From positions 1 through 16,488 of the forward strand of contig DAOTHZ010000047.1 in NCBI GenBank assembly GCA_035447945.1: a stretch of DNA of 16,488 bases, in the 5' to 3' direction. The translations under genes and the position numbers were made by a program. Each line of letters begins with the position of its first letter. Position 1 is the stretch's first letter. The stretch comes from Syntrophomonas_B sp035447945 (lineage in GTDB: Bacteria; Bacillota; Syntrophomonadia; Syntrophomonadales; Syntrophomonadaceae). Under the pieces are notes generated by a model, which did not search any database, had not been told where the DNA came from, and was given only the letters and a program-made list of their open reading frames with translations. Shown piece by piece: positions 13,001 through 16,488 of the stretch.

Positions 13001-13480
13001 TTACTTATGATACGGTTCACCTTTAAGGATTTTAAAACCCCGATAAACTTGTTCGGTTAGGATTAATACCGCCATTTGATGCGGAAAGGTCATCTTTGAA
13101 AAGGATATGCACTGATCGGCCCGCTTTATTACTTTCGGAGCCAAGCCATGGGAGGCCCCGATTACAAAATTGATCCTGGACTGTCCACTTTCATGCCAAT
13201 GCTTTAATTGATCCGCAAGCTGTTCCGAACCAAAGGTTTCTCCGCACAGGTCAAGGGCAATTAATATCTCATTTTCCCCGATCAGACGCAAAATCCCTTC
13301 GCCTTCTTTTTCCAAAACCCGGCTGATCTCTTTGTCCCCGGGATGAGAAGAAACTTTCTCCTCCAGTCCTTCCAACAGTTCGAAACTGCCGTAGGGACTC
13401 AGCCTTTTCAGATACTCCTTGATTCCCTCGCGATAGAATTTTTCTCTTATTTTTCCTACCGAGATGATGCGGTATCTCAA
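13001..13480 (-). CDS. rlmH: 23S rRNA (pseudouridine-1915-N3)-methyltransferase RlmH
   Basis: SPOUT-fold methyltransferase that modifies pseudouridine 1915 in helix 69 of 23S rRNA. At 159 residues it has standard length. The trefoil-knot SAM site is seen as ALDLCGETFGSEQLA (75-89), FVIGASHGL (105-113) and the C-terminal FSKMTFPHQ (127-135) with EQVYRGFKILKGEPYHK at the end; the family-typical YR and PYHK are intact. The start is TTG at 13480: it aligns with the family's usual N-terminus (IISVGKIREKFY) and follows AGGAG at 5-base spacing. One oddity is residue 138, valine where homologs usually have arginine (HQxxR). It is the last gene of the minus-strand group and convergent with the acyl-CoA dehydrogenase. 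Confidence 0.95.
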   Translation of the reverse strand: MRYRIISVGKIREKFYREGIKEYLKRLSPYGSFELLEGLEEKVSSHPGDKEISRVLEKEGEGILRLIGENEILIALDLCGETFGSEQLADQLKHWHESGQSRINFVIGASHGLAPKVIKRADQCISFSKMTFPHQMAVLILTEQVYRGFKILKGEPYHK

Positions 13481-13524
13481 TATATCTCCTCGCTGTTCGA
13501 TTTACATTTCACTTATTAACAAAT

Positions 13525-13533
13525 ATTGTAGCA
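13525..13533 (-). promoter_or_regulatory. Extended -10 promoter of rlmH
   Basis: On the minus strand TGC-TACAAT (TG at 13532-13533, TACAAT at 13525-13530) forms an extended -10 element. No good -35 box was found. It lies just beyond the fadD terminator, so rlmH is probably transcribed on its own. The leader would be about 38 bases. Confidence 0.45.
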
Positions 13534-13534
13534 T

Positions 13535-13571
13535 AAAACAATCGGGCCTCCGTCAGACGTAAGCCCGATTG
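13535..13571 (-). terminator. Terminator of the acyl-CoA synthetase gene
   Basis: CAATCGGGC and GCCCGATTG form a perfect 9-base stem (13563-13571 and 13539-13547), with an inner CGTC/GACG pairing, followed on the minus strand by TTTTAT. It lies 13 bases past the fadD stop codon. The arrangement is a typical Rho-independent terminator. Confidence 0.82.
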
Positions 13572-13584
13572 CTTAAACCCGAAA

Positions 13585-15402
13585 TTACTCAACGTACAGA
13601 GATTCAATCTCCTGCTGATATTTGCTCATGATCACTTTACGTTTTAGTTTAAGGGTAGGCGTGAGTTCACCGCTTTCCTCGGTCAATTCTTGGGGCATGA
13701 GTTTGAATTTCTTTACCTGTTCCACCCGCCCGAAATGTTGGTTCAGTTCATTGATAATCTCTTCATATTTCCGAATCACTTTTTCATCACTTACCAGTTG
13801 CTCGTTGCCCAGTCCGTTCAGCCCTTCTTTCGCTGCCCATTCTTTTAAGGTTTCGAAGCTGGGAACAATCAGGGCGACAATATATTTTTTCCCGTCCCCC
13901 AGCACGGCAATCTGTTCAATAAAGGAATGGGAGGCGAACGTATTCTCCAGAACCTGAGGGGCTACATTTTTTCCGCCGGAAGTAACGATGATGTCTTTCT
14001 TGCGATCTATTATCTTTACATATCCCTGACGGTCCAGCAGTCCGATATCTCCGGTTTTCAGCCAGCCGTCCTCGGTGAACATTTCATTGGTCTGCTCCGG
14101 TTTGTTCAGATAGCCGAGCATGACCCCCGGTCCTCTGGCCAGGATCTCGCCGTCTTCGGCGATTTTTACCTCTGCGCCGGGGAAGGGCGTAATCCAACCG
14201 TCTGATTTGATTGGCATGATGGACGGATCGCCATCGACATTGAGCACCGGCGATGTTTCAGTAAGACCGTATCCCTTTCTAATCTGCATGTTAAGTCCCC
14301 AGAAGAAGTCATGTATTTCTGACAGCAACGGCGCGCCCGCACTTCCAAATACCCGGGTTCGCTCAAAACCCATGGTTGTTTTCAGATTGGCATAAACCAG
14401 CTTGTCAAAGACTTTGTATTTCAGTCCCAAGATAAAGGGCAGCTTTTTATTGGCCATAAAATAGGGAGCCGCTTCTTTCCCCACAGCAACAGCCCGGGCA
14501 AATATTTTCTGTTTTCCGGGAGGAGCTGTAGCTACCTTGGCAAATATACCGTTGTATATTTTTTCAAATACACGTGGGACAAAGACCCCGATCGTAGGTC
14601 TGATCTCAGACAAATCCTCGGCGAAGAATTCCGTTCCCCTCGAATAGGCGATAATTCCGCCAGCCAGTACCACGCCATAATAGCTCATTGACCTTTCCAC
14701 GGAATGAGACAGCGGCAGCAGCGATAACAGCAGGTCTCCCTCTTGCAGCATTTCAATTCGTTTAAAAGTTGTGCTGATAAACATCAGGTTGGAATGGCTC
14801 AGCATAACGCCTTTGGGCTGTCCGGTAGTACCCGAGGAGTAGATCAGGGTCATTAAATCGCTTGGTTTGATGGATGCAGACCTGGCCGAAATCTCTTCAT
14901 GCCTGAGATTCTTTTCCCCTTCTTTGAGGGCATCGGTGAATTTGATAACCATATCGTCTTTATAATCAAGGTCTTCAAATACAATAATTTTTTTCAGTGA
15001 AGGGAGGTTTTTTTTCTCCGCCAGCACATTATCAACCTGAAACTTACCTTCGCAAAAGCAAATGACTGATTTGGTATCATCAAGGATATAGGCGGCTTCG
15101 GGAGCAGAATTGGTCGGATAGATCGACGCGTTAACGGCGGCACAGGAGAAGGTTGCATAATCTGCCACAACCCATTCCGGCCTGTTTTGGGAATAAATAG
15201 AGAGGATTTCCCCTTTTTGCAAACCCATATTAATCATGTATGATGCCAGCGCATCTACCTGGTCCTTGACCTGATTCCAGGATAAATCAACCCAGCCTTT
15301 GTCTGTTCTTTTTCTGAGCATAACCCGGTCACCGTATCTTTTTACACCGTCACGGAAAGGATCCAACACTGTATTTTGCTTGTAATCGTATTCTTTGTTC
15401 AT
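13585..15402 (-). CDS. Long-chain fatty-acid--CoA ligase (AMP-binding)
   Basis: Activates fatty acids to acyl-CoA with ATP, probably at the membrane. The 605 residues show the AMP-binding P-loop LIYSSGTTGQPKGVML (186-201), GYGLTETSP (377-385), WLKTGDIG (447-454), the hinge DRKKDIIVTSGGKNVAP (466-482) and, near the end, LTPTLKLKRK, which carries the catalytic lysine region. The arrangement is that of the FadD15-like (AMP-dependent long-chain synthetase, eukaryote-like) group. The start is ATG at 15402 after AAGGAGG. It lies downstream of murA but behind a terminator-like hairpin, so it is probably a separate unit. It pairs functionally with the acyl-CoA dehydrogenase 0.6 kb away. Direction of use, degradation or lipid synthesis, is not settled by sequence. 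Confidence 0.94.
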   Translation of the reverse strand: MNKEYDYKQNTVLDPFRDGVKRYGDRVMLRKRTDKGWVDLSWNQVKDQVDALASYMINMGLQKGEILSIYSQNRPEWVVADYATFSCAAVNASIYPTNSAPEAAYILDDTKSVICFCEGKFQVDNVLAEKKNLPSLKKIIVFEDLDYKDDMVIKFTDALKEGEKNLRHEEISARSASIKPSDLMTLIYSSGTTGQPKGVMLSHSNLMFISTTFKRIEMLQEGDLLLSLLPLSHSVERSMSYYGVVLAGGIIAYSRGTEFFAEDLSEIRPTIGVFVPRVFEKIYNGIFAKVATAPPGKQKIFARAVAVGKEAAPYFMANKKLPFILGLKYKVFDKLVYANLKTTMGFERTRVFGSAGAPLLSEIHDFFWGLNMQIRKGYGLTETSPVLNVDGDPSIMPIKSDGWITPFPGAEVKIAEDGEILARGPGVMLGYLNKPEQTNEMFTEDGWLKTGDIGLLDRQGYVKIIDRKKDIIVTSGGKNVAPQVLENTFASHSFIEQIAVLGDGKKYIVALIVPSFETLKEWAAKEGLNGLGNEQLVSDEKVIRKYEEIINELNQHFGRVEQVKKFKLMPQELTEESGELTPTLKLKRKVIMSKYQQEIESLYVE

Positions 15403-15511
15403 CCGCTTGACCTCCTTATTTTTTTGTTACTGCCAATCTTTTTCCTTTCCTGGTTGCGCTAGCATATTTATTAGTTTTTTTAATATTTCCCGTTGATTTG
15501 TCATAATCCTG

Positions 15512-15553
15512 CAAGAAAAGACTGATTCTTTAACATTATTGAAAAAGAATCAG
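15512..15553 (-). terminator. Terminator of murA
   Basis: CTGATTCTTT and AAAGAATCAG (15522-15531 and 15544-15553) form a perfect 10-base stem with a 12-base loop. On the minus strand it is followed by TCTTTTCTTG. It lies 34 bases past the murA stop codon and separates murA from fadD. The stem is AT-rich, so termination may be partial. Confidence 0.65.
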
Positions 15554-15586
15554 CCTCCTGACATGAACACAGTTTAGTCGCTCTTT

Positions 15587-16488
15587 TTATTTGATTTTGG
15601 CACCTAGTGACATTAGCTTCTCTTCGATATTTTCATACCCGCGGAAGATATGGATGGCGTCGTCAATAATGGTTGTCCCGGAAGCAGCCAGACCACTCAG
15701 AACGAGGGCTGCCCCGGCTCTAAGGTCAGTGGCTTTGACCCGGGCCCCGTATAAATGTGGTGTGCCTTCCACGATGGCAGATCGGCCTTCGAGTTTGATT
15801 TTGGCGCCCATACGGATAAATTCATCAATAATCTGGAAACGATTTTCAAATACGTTTTCCACCACCACACTGGTTCCTTCCGCCAATGACAACAGCGCAA
15901 TCATCTGCGACTGCATGTCGGTGGGAAATCCGGGATAAGGCATGGTCTTTATATCCGCCGGCAGAATTCGTTCTCCGGCCTTGACCAGCAGACCCTGCTC
16001 GGTTTCCCTGATTACCGCTCCGGTTTCCTGAAGCTTGGCGATAATGGGATGAAGATGGGTGGGAATAATATTTTCCACCTGGATCTCCCCACCAGTGATG
16101 GCAGCCGCGATCATATAAGTACCAGCCTCGATCCGGTCGGGAATGATCGCGTAATGGACGGCCTTCAGGACTGGTACGCCTTCAATCTTGATGATATCTG
16201 TACCGGCACCTCTTATTTTGGCGCCCATGGAGTTTAAAAAATTGGCCAAATCAACGATTTCCGGCTCCTTGGCAGAATTTTCGATAATGGTCTGTCCGGG
16301 GGTCTTGCTGGCCATCATCATTATATTCTCGGTCGCTCCTACGCTGGGAAAATCCAGATATACTCTCGAGCCAAAAGAATCTTTGGTACGAGCATAAATA
16401 TAGCCGTGCTCGATTTCAATATCTGCACCAAGAGCCTGCGCCCCTTTGAGATGCAGATCCATCGGTCGGGAACCGATATCACAGCCGC
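15587..16488 (-). CDS. murA: UDP-N-acetylglucosamine 1-carboxyvinyltransferase MurA (N-terminus outside window)
   Basis: First committed step of peptidoglycan synthesis: transfers enolpyruvate from PEP to UDP-GlcNAc, in the cytoplasm. The frame is open to the window edge; ATG at 16462 is internal. The 299 visible residues begin GCDIGSRPMDLHLKG, which is the catalytic loop: the cysteine at 16481-16483 aligns with Cys115 of E. coli MurA, the fosfomycin target. The general-acid/base aspartate is seen in FPTDMQSQM (Asp305 equivalent), and the arginine in HIFRGYENIEEKL near the end aligns with Arg397. About 114 N-terminal residues are missing. Bacillota often carry two copies (MurA, MurZ); which this is cannot be told here. 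fadD follows after a hairpin. Confidence 0.95.
   Translation of the reverse strand, partial: GCDIGSRPMDLHLKGAQALGADIEIEHGYIYARTKDSFGSRVYLDFPSVGATENIMMMASKTPGQTIIENSAKEPEIVDLANFLNSMGAKIRGAGTDIIKIEGVPVLKAVHYAIIPDRIEAGTYMIAAAITGGEIQVENIIPTHLHPIIAKLQETGAVIRETEQGLLVKAGERILPADIKTMPYPGFPTDMQSQMIALLSLAEGTSVVVENVFENRFQIIDEFIRMGAKIKLEGRSAIVEGTPHLYGARVKATDLRAGAALVLSGLAASGTTIIDDAIHIFRGYENIEEKLMSLGAKIK

Noticed and set aside
16400..16462. ATG at 16462 as the start of murA
   Set aside because: The frame continues to the window edge and encodes the catalytic CDIGSRP loop just before it. The methionine is internal (RPMDLH).

Overview
The window looks like the chromosome of an anaerobic bacterium of the Bacillota (Clostridia side). 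Nearly every gene has a strong AGGAGG-type ribosome binding site, genes are packed in short same-strand runs, base composition is moderate, and housekeeping genes sit beside fatty-acid oxidation genes: a large acyl-CoA dehydrogenase and a long-chain acyl-CoA synthetase. A syntrophic fatty-acid oxidiser (Syntrophomonas-like) is a reasonable inference but is not proven by anything read here. No tRNA, rRNA, CRISPR array, insertion sequence or phage gene was seen.

Layout, left to right. Positions 1-2670, minus strand: ubiB-like kinase, then lysE-like exporter, then the start of tyrS (cut by the window edge). ubiB has a clear sigma-A promoter, and tyrS appears to have its own promoter inside the 3' end of lysE. 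Positions 2907-3746, plus strand: a metallo-beta-lactamase-fold hydrolase. Positions 3795-4541: two small paralogous cysteine-pair (probably zinc-binding) proteins of unknown function, transcribed divergently from one 90-base region. The plus-strand copy seems to start at ATC rather than ATG. Positions 4587-8843, minus strand: a three-gene MacAB/LolD-type ABC export operon (ATPase, 8-TM FtsX permease, HlyD-type adaptor) with tightly coupled junctions and a possible 13-codon leader peptide ahead of it.

Positions 8921-10633, minus strand: glutaminyl-tRNA synthetase, separated from the ABC operon by a long near-perfect hairpin. Positions 10634-11112: an AT-rich divergent intergenic region with promoters, a palindrome and a duplicated ribosome-binding segment. 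Positions 11113-12945, plus strand: the 610-residue acyl-CoA dehydrogenase, ending in a strong terminator. Positions 13001-16488, minus strand: murA (N-terminus outside the window), then fadD, then rlmH, each separated by a hairpin terminator or its own promoter.

How the genes relate: FadD would activate fatty acids to acyl-CoA and the acyl-CoA dehydrogenase would take the first oxidation step. They lie within 0.7 kb of each other but are in separate transcription units on opposite strands. The remaining genes are general housekeeping (TyrRS, GlnRS, RlmH, MurA) or transport. The least explained part is the divergent small paralog pair at 3795-4541.
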